Below, in pieces: positions 17,695 through 26,169 of a DNA stretch of 64,000 nucleotides. Within the stretch, counting starts at the first letter, position 1. Every line of letters begins with the position of its first letter. The notes under the pieces are model-generated. The model did no database searches and was not told the DNA's origin. It saw only the letters and a program-made list of their open reading frames with translations. The translations under genes were made by a program, and so were the position numbers. Source of the stretch: an uncultured Bacilli bacterium (GTDB taxonomy: Bacteria > Bacillota_I > Bacilli_A > RF39 > UBA660); NCBI GenBank assembly GCA_934163035.1, contig CAKPJX010000002.1, positions 1 to 64,000 on the forward strand, given 5' to 3'.

Positions 17695-17935
17695 AAAAAA
17701 AATCTTACCCTAATATATAGGATAAGATTTAAATCTTACTAATGCCACCTAACAATAATAAATCATGTACCATCATACATGTTCTTTTAATAACGAAGAG
17801 AAACTCCGTACTAGCCTACTATCATTTCGGTAGTCTTTCATCAGCCCACTCAATAACCTATATTACAATTTTCCACCAACCAACTGTTCTCTTTTAAATA
17901 TTAGAATTATCTACTACTCTGAATCAACAATTTAC
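17695..17935 (-). promoter_or_regulatory. Trp-specific T-box riboswitch
   Basis: Reading the minus strand from about 17935: a stem I with AGAGAAC and GGTTGGTGGAAAA (the AG/GNUG-type distal loop region), a specifier loop GAGTGGGC whose TGG codon (17846-17848) reads tryptophan, then the T-box GTTAGGTGGCATTAG near 17738-17753. Its bulge TGGC can pair with the GCCA end expected of bacterial tRNA-Trp (discriminator G). An intrinsic terminator follows (AAATCTTATCC / GGGTAAGATTT then a T-run, 17695-17735). The element sits directly upstream of trpS. The T-box is degenerate against the usual GGGTGGNACCGCG but retains TGG and its context. Confidence 0.88.
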
Positions 17936-18037
17936 AAGATAATTGTAAATTAAATTAAATAGTTTGTCAAACATAAGTTAAATTTTTGTAGTATAAAATT
18001 TAATTTTTTAGTATAATTATCTTAGGAAGTGAGTTAT

Positions 18038-18463
18038 ATGTCATTTATATGGATGATTAGTTTTATAGTCTTAGTATTAATTGAAATATTTACTATAAAC
18101 CTAGTAACTATATGGTTTGCGATTGGAGCACTAGTATCATTCTTTGTAAGTCTGTGTACAGAAAATATTGGATTAGAAATTTTAATATTTATAGTCATCA
18201 GTCTTATCACACTATTATTTACAAAAAAAGCTGTTAACAAAATTAAAGATAAAGAAATGATCCCAACGAATCTAGATAGAGTAATAGGTCAAACTGGTAT
18301 AGTAACAGAAAAAATAAAACCATTAGAACCTGGTGAGGTAAAAGTTGATGGTAAAAAATGGACTGCTATAGCTGATAAAGAAATAGATATTAATGATGAA
18401 GTAAAAATTTTATCTATAAATGGTGTAAAACTCAAAGTAGAAAAAATAAGGGAGGAAAATTAA
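18038..18463 (+). CDS. NfeD-family membrane protein
   Basis: A 141-residue protein with two or three N-terminal membrane segments (residues 3-65) followed by a small beta-barrel OB domain (VIGQTGIVTEKIKPLEPGEVKVDGKKW). The GQTG/GxV and KVDGKxW motifs are the NfeD/YuaF signature. I chose the ATG at 18038 since GGAAGTGAG lies 5 bases upstream. A TATAAT box is at 18012-18017. It ends 1 bp before the SPFH gene, the standard NfeD–stomatin/flotillin pair thought to organise membrane microdomains or protein quality control. Confidence 0.9.
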   Translation: MSFIWMISFIVLVLIEIFTINLVTIWFAIGALVSFFVSLCTENIGLEILIFIVISLITLLFTKKAVNKIKDKEMIPTNLDRVIGQTGIVTEKIKPLEPGEVKVDGKKWTAIADKEIDINDEVKILSINGVKLKVEKIREEN

Positions 18464-18464
18464 T

Positions 18465-19349
18465 ATGATATGGATTATTTTAATAATTATTTTAATAATC
18501 ATAGTAGCCGGAATTAAAATTATTCCACAATCAAGATCAAAAGTAACAGAAAGATTAGGAAGTTATCATGCAACACTTCAAACTGGAGTTCACTATGTAA
18601 TTCCATTTATTGATAGAGTTGCTAACGACGTTAGTCTAAAAGAAATTGTAAAGGACTTTGCACCACAGCCTGTTATAACAAAAGATAATGTTACAATGCA
18701 AATAGATACTGTAGTTTATTTTCAAATAACAGATCCAAAACTTTATACATATGGAGTTGAAAACCCTGTAAACGCTATTGAAAACTTAACTGCTACTACT
18801 CTACGTAATATTATTGGAGAACTTGAACTTGATCAAACACTAACAAGTCGTGATATTATCAATTCAAAAATGCGTGCTATCCTAGATGAAGCAACAGATC
18901 CATGGGGAATCAAAGTAAATAGAGTTGAAGTAAAAAATATAATTCCACCAAGAGATATTCAAGAAGCTATGGAAAAACAAATGCGTGCAGAGCGTGAAAG
19001 ACGTGAAAAGATTCTTCAAGCTGAAGGTGAAAAGAAAGCTGCTATACTAATTGCAGAAGGCGAAAAAGAAAGTGCTATTCTAAGAGCAGATGCTAAAAGA
19101 GAAACGCATATAAAAGAAGCTGAAGGTGAAGCTCAAGCTATATTAAAATTATCAGAAGCTAAAGCAGATGCCCTAAAGCTACTAAAATCAGCTGAAGTTG
19201 ATGAAGCAGTATTAAAGCTTAAAAGTTATGATGCAATGGTACAAGTTGCTAATGGAAATGCTACTAAAATTATTGTTCCAAGCGAATTACAAAACCTAGC
19301 AACTATTGGTACAACAATAAATGAAATGATAGAACGTCCAAAAAAATAA
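18465..19349 (+). CDS. SPFH/stomatin-like membrane protein
   Basis: A 294-residue SPFH (band 7) protein with one N-terminal membrane segment (residues 2-20), the SPFH core (SRSKVTERLGSYHATLQTG, FIDRVANDVSLKE, DNVTMQIDTVVYFQITDP), the NRVEVKNIIPPRDIQEAMEK signature, and an Ala/Glu/Lys-rich coiled coil (residues 170-245) with repeats of AEGEK and ADAKRE for ring assembly. It matches the QmcA/stomatin branch, not the longer flotillins. It is cotranscribed with nfeD and ends in a terminator. Confidence 0.93.
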   Translation: MIWIILIIILIIIVAGIKIIPQSRSKVTERLGSYHATLQTGVHYVIPFIDRVANDVSLKEIVKDFAPQPVITKDNVTMQIDTVVYFQITDPKLYTYGVENPVNAIENLTATTLRNIIGELELDQTLTSRDIINSKMRAILDEATDPWGIKVNRVEVKNIIPPRDIQEAMEKQMRAERERREKILQAEGEKKAAILIAEGEKESAILRADAKRETHIKEAEGEAQAILKLSEAKADALKLLKSAEVDEAVLKLKSYDAMVQVANGNATKIIVPSELQNLATIGTTINEMIERPKK

Positions 19350-19371
19350 AGAAGCTATGCTTCTTTTTTTT
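19348..19371 (+). terminator. Terminator after SPFH gene
   Basis: AAGAAGC-TAT-GCTTCTT followed by a run of T directly after the SPFH stop codon on the plus strand. Confidence 0.85.
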
Positions 19372-19378
19372 AAATTTA

Positions 19379-19632
19379 TCAACCATTTACATATAGATAA
19401 ATAATAATTTGAACTATTACAATTATTGGAATAATAATAATAAATTTATTCTTTTTTGTTTTATGGTGAAACATTAACATTGAGATTAATTCTCCTGGAC
19501 CTGCTCCTATTATTGCAAAAATATTAAGCTATTTTCTCTTATTCGCCATTCTTTTTTACAGGCTTTTATTTTATCAATAAAGATTAGAAAAAATCCCAAG
19601 ACATTAATTAAAATAAAATAAATATTCACCAT
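19379..19632 (-). pseudogene. DUF1294 (YsdA-like) membrane protein, frameshifted
   Basis: The minus strand from the ATG at 19632 reads MVNIYFILINVLGFFLIF, then IDKIKACKKEWRIRENSLIF, the DUF1294 N-terminal half with its D-K-x-x-A and W-R-I-x-E motifs. The reading then breaks in a run of five T. The next frame continues AIIGAGPGELISMLMFHHKT and ends IIIYLYVNG at 19379, the second half with the usual G-x-L-x-x-x-M-x-x-F-H-x-K-T motif. One extra T would restore an 84-codon gene of normal family length. It may be a real frameshift or a homopolymer sequencing error. Confidence 0.8.
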
Positions 19633-19811
19633 CTTATAACTACACTCCGCTTTCTAAAAGTGCTATATATTTTTTCAACTATTTGTTTTAGCATAGTCAA
19701 TAATGTTAAGCCACCAATAGGAATATTTCTCTTATCAAAAAAATGATAATGACAACCTATAAATACAATGCTTATACTACTACCAATTAAGATAAAAGAA
19801 ATTACTATCAT
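19626..19811 (-). CDS. Small hydrophobic protein, uncertain
   Basis: A 61-residue ORF from the ATG at 19811: one hydrophobic segment (MIVISFILIGSSISIVFIG) and a basic C-terminus (STFRKRSVVIRW). It overlaps the start of the DUF1294 gene by 7 bp on the same strand. No convincing ribosome-binding site is visible and I recognise no family. It may be a remnant. Confidence 0.3.
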   Translation of the reverse strand: MIVISFILIGSSISIVFIGCHYHFFDKRNIPIGGLTLLTMLKQIVEKIYSTFRKRSVVIRW

Positions 19812-19907
19812 AACACAACACACTTCTTAACAATACTGCATCATTTATATCTACTAGCTTGTATAATAATCAATTACAAGATCGCTGCACTTACAGCCCT
19901 CATTCTA

Positions 19908-20555
19908 CTAATGTCCTTTCACATTTTTTTCAAGCCATTCGTATAAATATTTGTCTTTAAATGCATGTGATGAAAGATAATGGTTATCACCTTTAATAAT
20001 TTTTAATTCAATATTTGCTGCCCCAATATTCTTTAATTTATTGTAAGCAGTTATACTTTGATTTACATCCACAACATCATCATTATCTCCATGATAAATT
20101 AAAATAGCCTTCTCTTTTATTGGTAATAAAACTCGATCTAGTGGAAGCATTATACCACCTGCTACTGAGATGATACCTTTAAATAAATTAGGTCGCTCTA
20201 TTATATAATTCCATGCTCCATAGGCTCCCATACTTGAACCAAGTACAAAAATATTATTTTTGTCAAACTCAAAATTTTTATACTCAATCTCTAACACTTT
20301 TTCAACATCTCTCAAATGATAATCCCAAAAATTGTTTTCATGACATTGAGGTGCTATTACTATATATGGAATATCAAACTCATTCAAATATTTGGGCAAG
20401 GCATATTTTTCAATATCAGCCAAATTGTTTCCTCGTTCCCCTATTCCATGCAAAAAAACTAATACTGGCATATTCTTTTTAACAACATTTGGATAATAAA
20501 CATAATATTTGAACATCTCTTCATTAAAATTTATTTTTTGACTTTGTTTCAACAT
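19908..20555 (-). CDS. Alpha/beta-hydrolase (carboxylesterase/phospholipase-type)
   Basis: A 215-residue cytoplasmic esterase. The oxyanion-loop motif VFLHGIGERGNN is near residue 35. The nucleophile elbow GSSMGAYG lies near residue 107, the acid is in HGDNDDVVD near 173, and the histidine in GDNHYLSSHAF near 195. The fold and length match the dienelactone hydrolase/predicted-peptidase esterases. Substrate is unknown. It is the last gene of element 1 before the right boundary. Confidence 0.88.
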   Translation of the reverse strand: MLKQSQKINFNEEMFKYYVYYPNVVKKNMPVLVFLHGIGERGNNLADIEKYALPKYLNEFDIPYIVIAPQCHENNFWDYHLRDVEKVLEIEYKNFEFDKNNIFVLGSSMGAYGAWNYIIERPNLFKGIISVAGGIMLPLDRVLLPIKEKAILIYHGDNDDVVDVNQSITAYNKLKNIGAANIELKIIKGDNHYLSSHAFKDKYLYEWLEKNVKGH

Positions 20556-20761
20556 TTTAAAACTCCTCTACTTAAAATTTTAGATTTATATTATTTTAAA
20601 TTCCATACTCATCTCTTAGTATTTCCTCTATATAAATATCAAACTAAAAATATTATATCATAACAAGCTTACATTCATATACAATGACTACCATTTTTCT
20701 AGTAAATTTATAATATTATCCAAATAAAAAGATTAATATTATAGTAAAATTTATACACGAC

Positions 20762-20772
20762 TTTATTTGTAT
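20762..20772. repeat. Element 1 boundary repeat (right att-like site)
   Basis: TTTATTTGTAT, direct near-copy of the site at 1715-1725. Bases to the right are the dacA N-terminal part; bases to the left are element. Joining the left and right sites through TTTA rebuilds the codons for N-T-N-K-L-I-R. Confidence 0.85.
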
Positions 20773-21409
20773 TAACTAACCAAAACTTATTTTTAGTATT
20801 TTCTCTAAGATAATCTTCATATATTGATGAAAATTCTAATATTTTAGGATGATTAACAACTAACTCTCTAGCAATCATTGTCATATCATGAGCAGTTGAA
20901 TAATGACCATCTTGATCAAGACCAGTACAATTTTTAAATTGTGTATTTTTAAGCCCTAAACTCTTAACTTTTTTATTCATTAATTCTACAAATTTCTCTT
21001 CACTACCACTAATAACTTCAGCCATTTGAACAGTAGCATCATTACCACTAGCCATTGATATACCCTTCATCAATTCCTTAATAGTAATCTTTTCACCCTC
21101 ACTGATATATATTTGTGAGCCACCCATATCAGCAGCATTTTTACTAACTGTTACAACATCATCCAATTTAATTTTACCACTTTCAATATTTTCTAGTATT
21201 AATATTTGTGCTACCATCTTTGTCATAGATGCTATCGCAACTTTTTCATTAATATTTTTCTCATATAATACTTTACCTGTACTGGCCTCTATCAACATCC
21301 CACTAACAGCATTAGGTATAGGATCATTAACCTTACTTTCTTCAGCAAATACAAACAAAGGATTAAATATATAAACACCTAAAATAATTAACACTAATAT
21401 TTTCTTCAT
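20762..21409 (-). pseudogene. dacA: dacA N-terminal part (interrupted D-Ala-D-Ala carboxypeptidase)
   Basis: From the ATG at 21409 (preceded by TAGGAGG) the protein has a signal peptide ending VFAEE, the SxxK motif in ASMTKM (catalytic Ser near residue 61), the SxN motif in SMASGNDA, and the DacA-typical KNTQFKNCTGLDQDGHYST. Homology continues to FWLVNTNK (residue 216) and then stops. In the present arrangement 17 unrelated codons (VVYKF...WIIL) follow, to a stop at 20708. The truncated product would lack the KTG triad and the C-terminal beta domain and should be inactive. Periplasm-facing D,D-carboxypeptidases of this family trim pentapeptides and, in spore formers, can adjust cortex crosslinking. 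Confidence 0.93.
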
Positions 21410-21496
21410 GATAACCTCCTAATTTCTTTTATGACATACACTTAAAAAATATACATAAATTAAATATTTAATACTATGATTTAGTAAGGTGATATA

Positions 21497-22330
21497 ATGA
21501 ATCAAAAACACAAGATAATACTTACTTACATAATATGTATAATTATAATAATGACAAGTCTAATAATAGGTATTAAAAAAGTAGCTTGCAAAAGAAATTC
21601 AAAAAAACAAGAAATAAGTATTAAACAAAAGCCATCATATTACAAAGAAGAATATAAAAAAAGATATACTAATTATCAAAAAAAGAATAAAAATTTATCT
21701 AAAGATCAAGTAATTATAGATGTAAATATAGGTCTAGATTATAATTATTATGAAAATACAAAACCATCTAAAAATTTAAATAAAGAAACCATCTTAGTAA
21801 ATAAATACAACTATTTAAAAGAAAATTATATTCCAAACAATTTAGAAAATATAAATATTAAATATGCTAGAAGTGGTATGAGTCTAGTCAACTATGCAAA
21901 AAAAGCTTTTGAATCACTAGCAGAAGCTGCTAAAAAAGATGGCATGAACATAATAACCATGTCATCATATAGAAGTTATAAATATCAATACAATTTATAT
22001 AACAAATATAAAGAACAAGATGGAAAAGAACTTGCTGATACCTATTCAGCAAGACCAGGTTACTCTGAACATCAAACAGGCCTTGCTATAGATGTATATA
22101 ATGGCGAAGAAACATTTACCAATTTTGAAAACACAAAGGAATTTAATTGGATGCAAGAAAATGCATACAAATATGGTTTTATTTTAAGATTTCCAAAAGA
22201 TAAAACAAGAGAAACAGGATATAATTATGAATCATGGCACTATAGGTATGTGGGTATTCCTATCGCAACATATATACATAAAAATAATATAAGTTTTGAA
22301 GAGTACTATATAAAAAAAATTGAAAAATAA
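21497..22330 (+). CDS. VanY-type D,D-carboxypeptidase
   Basis: A 277-residue membrane-anchored zinc peptidase. One N-terminal membrane segment (residues 7-25) is followed by a Lys-rich linker. The VanY domain has the SSYRSYKYQ substrate-side motif, the zinc ligands in SEHQTGLAIDV (H and D) and the catalytic E/H of YESWHYRYVG. It probably cleaves terminal D-Ala from peptidoglycan stem peptides outside the cell. AAGGTGA precedes the ATG. It is transcribed divergently from dacA, with which it shares an 87-bp intergenic region, so dacA loss may be partly backed up by it. Confidence 0.92.
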   Translation: MNQKHKIILTYIICIIIIMTSLIIGIKKVACKRNSKKQEISIKQKPSYYKEEYKKRYTNYQKKNKNLSKDQVIIDVNIGLDYNYYENTKPSKNLNKETILVNKYNYLKENYIPNNLENINIKYARSGMSLVNYAKKAFESLAEAAKKDGMNIITMSSYRSYKYQYNLYNKYKEQDGKELADTYSARPGYSEHQTGLAIDVYNGEETFTNFENTKEFNWMQENAYKYGFILRFPKDKTRETGYNYESWHYRYVGIPIATYIHKNNISFEEYYIKKIEK

Positions 22331-22915
22331 CTACTTTTCAACTCTTTTATCATACCTTTTAAAATATTTATACAAATTATAGAAAAATGTAAATAAAAAC
22401 CACATAACAAATAAAACATTACTAACTTGAACCAACGATAAAATAGAATTATTACTATATAAATCAATAGTACTAGCTAAATCAATTTTATTATATGAAA
22501 TGACCGAAATAAATAAAAAGAATAGTAAGTTAAATAATGTAAATACTACATAATTAAATATCTTTTTAAAGTCTGTTATCTTCTTACTAAAAACAGTAAT
22601 CATGAGTATAGTAACTACTAAAATCTCCATATAGAAATAAACAACAGTAGATGGAAAATAAATATATTTTAGAATTAGTTTAAGGACTTTATCTATACAG
22701 TAACCAGTATAATCAAGATTAAAAATTATTAGTAAGACTATAAACATTGAAAATATTGCCAATGTGAAATAATTAATTACTTTTTCTTTTTGTTTTATAT
22801 TAAGGATAGATATAACTAAAAAAAAGGTGCATAGTAAGAATAATTCTATTCCAAGAAAAGATGAAAATGTTGTTTTAAAAACACTAAATATCTTATCTAA
22901 AATAGATAAATTCAT
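22331..22915 (-). CDS. Polytopic membrane protein in sortase locus
   Basis: A 194-residue, very hydrophobic protein with five or six membrane segments and a basic C-terminus (YKYFKRYDKRVEK). I recognise no family. It starts 26 bp after the sortase gene on the same strand and ends against the VanY-type gene, so it is probably the third gene of the adhesin–sortase transcript. Confidence 0.6.
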   Translation of the reverse strand: MNLSILDKIFSVFKTTFSSFLGIELFLLCTFFLVISILNIKQKEKVINYFTLAIFSMFIVLLIIFNLDYTGYCIDKVLKLILKYIYFPSTVVYFYMEILVVTILMITVFSKKITDFKKIFNYVVFTLFNLLFFLFISVISYNKIDLASTIDLYSNNSILSLVQVSNVLFVMWFLFTFFYNLYKYFKRYDKRVEK

Positions 22916-22941
22916 ACTAACACCTCCACTAACACAGCAAC

Positions 22942-23628
22942 TTATGAAACCAATTCTCCAACAAATACGGTTTGTTTAGTATCATCAAACTTAGTACAAG
23001 TAATAAGCGTTAAAGTGGTTGCATTATAATTTCTAACAATTCTAACAGTTCCAACTTTAGGAACATCATATATATTGACCAGAACATAGTGATAAGTATT
23101 TCCAGCATAAGTAACATACATATCAGTACCAATTGTCATTTTATATAAATTAGAAAAATATGCTGTATAAGCATTACCTGAATGACTCATTAAAATTAAA
23201 TTACCATTAACAACATCAGGCATACTAGATTTAGCTACAACAGCCACATTATAATCAATACTATTATATTTTGAATCAGTTCCGTAAAAACCCCTTTTTA
23301 ACCTTAAACTTGGTATTTCTAAAACCCCAAGATACTTACTATAATCAATTGGTTTATAAGTATTATCACCTGAATTATTAGTACCATCACCATCAACATT
23401 ATTAGCAATAGGTACATTATCAATAATATCCTCTCGAATGTTATTATTAGTATTGTTTGCCAAAGAAATAGCAACCAACATGTCAGAGAAAACTTCCTTT
23501 TTAATCTTTAAAAGATGATTAAAAGACAAAATAGATAAACCAAAAAATACAAGCAAAGAGCCAAATAATAAAATATGACTCTTTTTAAATTTACTATTAA
23601 TTACTTTCTTTAGGTTTAATATTTGCAT
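22942..23628 (-). CDS. Sortase
   Basis: A 228-residue sortase with a basic start and membrane segment (residues 17-38), an Asn/Asp-rich linker, then the catalytic domain: the histidine in LILMSHSGN and the cysteine in TLTLITCTKF. The arginine normally found about eight residues after the Cys is not obvious; the segment reads DDTKQTVFVGEL, as in some Firmicute sortases with a Gln at that place. Its start overlaps the adhesin gene by 32 bp, so its likely substrate is that VPNTG-bearing protein. It would act on the outer face of the membrane. Confidence 0.88.
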   Translation of the reverse strand: MQILNLKKVINSKFKKSHILLFGSLLVFFGLSILSFNHLLKIKKEVFSDMLVAISLANNTNNNIREDIIDNVPIANNVDGDGTNNSGDNTYKPIDYSKYLGVLEIPSLRLKRGFYGTDSKYNSIDYNVAVVAKSSMPDVVNGNLILMSHSGNAYTAYFSNLYKMTIGTDMYVTYAGNTYHYVLVNIYDVPKVGTVRIVRNYNATTLTLITCTKFDDTKQTVFVGELVS

Positions 23629-24880
23629 AAACTATACCAACACCACAAACTAATATAACAAGACCAATGAAATATATAATTTGTGAAGTATTCATACCAG
23701 TGTTAGGTACTTCAGGGACATAGTCAAATTTAACTGAGAAAGGTATACTCTTAGACATTGAATTAACATCAACACCAACAATCTTTTGTTTAGCAGCGTC
23801 ACCTTCTAAAAATTCATTTGCACTTTTATCATAAGCCATATATTCATAACCAACATATTCGTATCCATCAGATAAAAATTCTAAGTCTACATTAGCACCA
23901 TTGCTATCAACCGAGTCAACAGGAACTCTTACATAAAATTTAGTATTAAAATCATAATATTTATTCTCATCAATAGCTTCGCCTTTTTCACCATAAACAA
24001 TTACTGCACCATCTGGTGAAGTTTTGTCATTTATTTTAACTTTAAACTTTTCAGTACTAGTATTACCAGCAGTAACTGTAATAGCAGAAGATTGATAATA
24101 TTTACCATCTTCAGTTAAAGACACATCTGTACCACCTGAAACATTAAGTTTAGGTGCTGTATCGTCAGAAGTAGCATTCATTGCTGCATCAACCAATGGT
24201 TTAACATAAGTAGTATAATAATTACAAGATTTTCCATCCCTAAGACACACTTTTTCTTCACTACCAATATTTATTTTGGTAAAACTCTTTCCAGGTTTAC
24301 CAGTTGCTAAATATTTTTCTTCATAATCTGAAGAATTAGTTGCTTTAGTTTGATACAAATAATCCCACAAAGCCAATTGAGTAATTACAGCTCGTTCTGT
24401 AAGACTAACAGTCTTCATGTCCTTATCATTATATAAAGAAGAAGCTTTATCATAATATCCATTTGCTAAAATATATAGTACAGAATATGTCTTAGCAGAA
24501 CCACCTAATTCTGAACTATCTTTTTTCCAATTTTTATAGTTTTTATAAAAAACATTAGTATCTGCTCCAATATTATTTTCTAAGCAAAAAACTGAAGTAC
24601 CATATACCTTATTTACCCAAAACAAACCAACACCAGCCTTAGAACTACCATTTTCAATAGTAACAATAGGATCACCAGTAATTAAAGTAAATTCATCCCC
24701 AAGACCATTTACAGATGGAACAGCAGCCCAAGATGGATTATTAAAGCTTGTTGCTACAAATGCAAACACTGCTACTATTGCTATTAAAACAGAAGCAGTA
24801 ACAATTCCATTTCCTTTTAGGAAACGATTTGTGGTAGACTTTTTATTATTATTATTGTCTTCCATATAAATTTTTTCCAT
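23597..24880 (-). CDS. Thioester-domain surface adhesin with VPNTG sorting signal
   Basis: A 427-residue cell-wall protein. A basic start and membrane segment (ending about residue 50) act as signal peptide. The thioester domain follows: the cysteine in TSVFCLENN and the glutamine in VITQLALWDYL (TQxA motif) would form the internal Cys-Gln thioester used for covalent binding to host proteins. The C-terminus has VPNTG, a hydrophobic segment and the positive tail KPKESN, a sorting signal. The ATG at 24880 is preferred (AAGGTG upstream). It leads an operon with its own sortase. Confidence 0.88.
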   Translation of the reverse strand: MEKIYMEDNNNNKKSTTNRFLKGNGIVTASVLIAIVAVFAFVATSFNNPSWAAVPSVNGLGDEFTLITGDPIVTIENGSSKAGVGLFWVNKVYGTSVFCLENNIGADTNVFYKNYKNWKKDSSELGGSAKTYSVLYILANGYYDKASSLYNDKDMKTVSLTERAVITQLALWDYLYQTKATNSSDYEEKYLATGKPGKSFTKINIGSEEKVCLRDGKSCNYYTTYVKPLVDAAMNATSDDTAPKLNVSGGTDVSLTEDGKYYQSSAITVTAGNTSTEKFKVKINDKTSPDGAVIVYGEKGEAIDENKYYDFNTKFYVRVPVDSVDSNGANVDLEFLSDGYEYVGYEYMAYDKSANEFLEGDAAKQKIVGVDVNSMSKSIPFSVKFDYVPEVPNTGMNTSQIIYFIGLVILVCGVGIVYANIKPKESN

Positions 24881-24942
24881 ATTAAACACCTTACCTTTAT
24901 ACAATTATTATATCATAAAAGAATAATTTTCAAACATATTTT

Positions 24943-26169
24943 TTAATTTATTGTAAAAATACCATCAAAGTCTCTATTAGAATCACTATCTTTTTTATAG
25001 ATAGTTGCAATAACATCTCCTTTTGCTACTTTATCACCAACTAATTTATTTAAATAAATTCCAACACTATAATCAATTTTATCTTCCTTACTCTCTCTAC
25101 CAGCACCTAAACTAACAGAAAGTTTGCCTAACTTCAAAGCGTCAATATTTTTAACAATCCCATCCCTATCAGCAAAAATTTCTTGTTTATTATTGCTAAC
25201 AGAAAGACTATCAATATCTCCACCTTGACATTTAACCATTTCTAAAAATTTATTATAAGCTTTTCCATTATCTATATTTTCTATGACTAATTTTTTAGCT
25301 TCTTCATATCCTATATTTTTTCCCATACTAACCATTTCACTAGCCAGTTCAATACATAAGTTTGTTAAATTATTATTGCCATCTTTATTTTTTAGTACAG
25401 ATATAGCCTCTAAAACTTCCAAACTATTTCCAATAGCTCTTCCTAAAGGAACATTCATATCACTAATTTTAGTTCTAACCTCGCGACCATAAAAATTTCC
25501 TATTTTTATCATTAGTTCACTTAACTTTTCAGCATCTTTCATTGACTGAAGTAGTGCACCATCACCAACTTTTATATCTATTAAGATTTTATCCGCACCA
25601 GCTGCTATTTTTTTACTCATAATACTAGATGCAATTAAAGGAATTGATGAAACTGTTGCCGTAACATCTCTTAGCGCATAAATTACTTTATCTATTGGTA
25701 CTAAATTAGCTGTTTGACCTGTTACAACAACACCTATATTTCTAACCTGTTCTAATACTTCATAATCACTTAAATCTATTCTAAATCCTTTAATACTCTC
25801 TAATTTATCGATGGTACCACCAGTATATCCCAATCCTCTACCACTCATTTTAACAACAGGTACACCTAAGCTAGCAACTATTGGAGCAATAATCAAAGTA
25901 GTCTTATCACCTATTCCACCAGTTGAATGCTTGTCAACTTTTATTCCATCAATATTAGAAAAATCCAAAACATCTCCACTTTCAATGAAAATTTTTGTTA
26001 ATGCAAATACCTCATCATCATTCATTCCATTTATACAAATAGCCATCAATAAAGATGACATCTGATAATCCTTTACATTACCATTTAAATAACCATTAAA
26101 TATAAAATAGATCTCATCATAACTAAGTGCTAAGCCTAATCTTTTTTTATTAATAATATCTACAATCAT
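24943..26169 (-). CDS. pdp: Pyrimidine-nucleoside phosphorylase
   Basis: A 408-residue enzyme of the thymidine/pyrimidine-nucleoside phosphorylase family, which releases base and (deoxy)ribose-1-phosphate. Motifs include DKHSTGGIGDKTTLI (phosphate/substrate binding), SGRGLGYTGGTIDKLESI and the family signature near ALRDVTATVSSIPLI. The C-terminal beta domain ends with DFDGIFTIN and is slightly shorter than usual (about 430). Its ATG overlaps the end of the upstream GNAT gene by 4 bp, so the two are coupled. Confidence 0.93.
   Translation of the reverse strand: MIVDIINKKRLGLALSYDEIYFIFNGYLNGNVKDYQMSSLLMAICINGMNDDEVFALTKIFIESGDVLDFSNIDGIKVDKHSTGGIGDKTTLIIAPIVASLGVPVVKMSGRGLGYTGGTIDKLESIKGFRIDLSDYEVLEQVRNIGVVVTGQTANLVPIDKVIYALRDVTATVSSIPLIASSIMSKKIAAGADKILIDIKVGDGALLQSMKDAEKLSELMIKIGNFYGREVRTKISDMNVPLGRAIGNSLEVLEAISVLKNKDGNNNLTNLCIELASEMVSMGKNIGYEEAKKLVIENIDNGKAYNKFLEMVKCQGGDIDSLSVSNNKQEIFADRDGIVKNIDALKLGKLSVSLGAGRESKEDKIDYSVGIYLNKLVGDKVAKGDVIATIYKKDSDSNRDFDGIFTIN

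Larger units (their letters stand above)
1715..20761. mobile_element. 19,047-bp serine-recombinase element interrupting dacA
   Basis: The two parts of dacA flank this segment in the same orientation, and removing exactly one copy of the TTTA core plus the intervening DNA restores an uninterrupted in-frame gene. A large serine recombinase lies inside (12675-14075). Cargo includes a radical SAM/peptide pair, an ART-like protein, a collagen-like protein, a two-component/ABC cluster, a YfhO protein, trpS with a T-box, and an NfeD/SPFH pair. No phage structural, replication or conjugation genes are visible. Unusually, the recombinase lies in the middle, not at an end. Housekeeping-type cargo such as trpS means a stepwise origin or a chromosomal rearrangement through the same sites cannot be excluded. 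Confidence 0.8.

Noticed and set aside
20708..20761. Seventeen C-terminal codons of the dacA N-part as a natural C-terminus
   Set aside because: They are AT-rich element DNA with no DacA similarity; homology stops exactly at the boundary repeat.
1199..21409. Two dacA paralogues, each truncated by chance
   Set aside because: The two parts do not overlap, meet at consecutive residues of the family, share strand and frame and have the same core at both edges.
23597..23628. Sortase start error because of the 32-bp overlap with the adhesin gene
   Set aside because: The overlap region codes for both proteins sensibly (basic sortase start, KPKESN adhesin tail); later Met codons would lose the membrane anchor.
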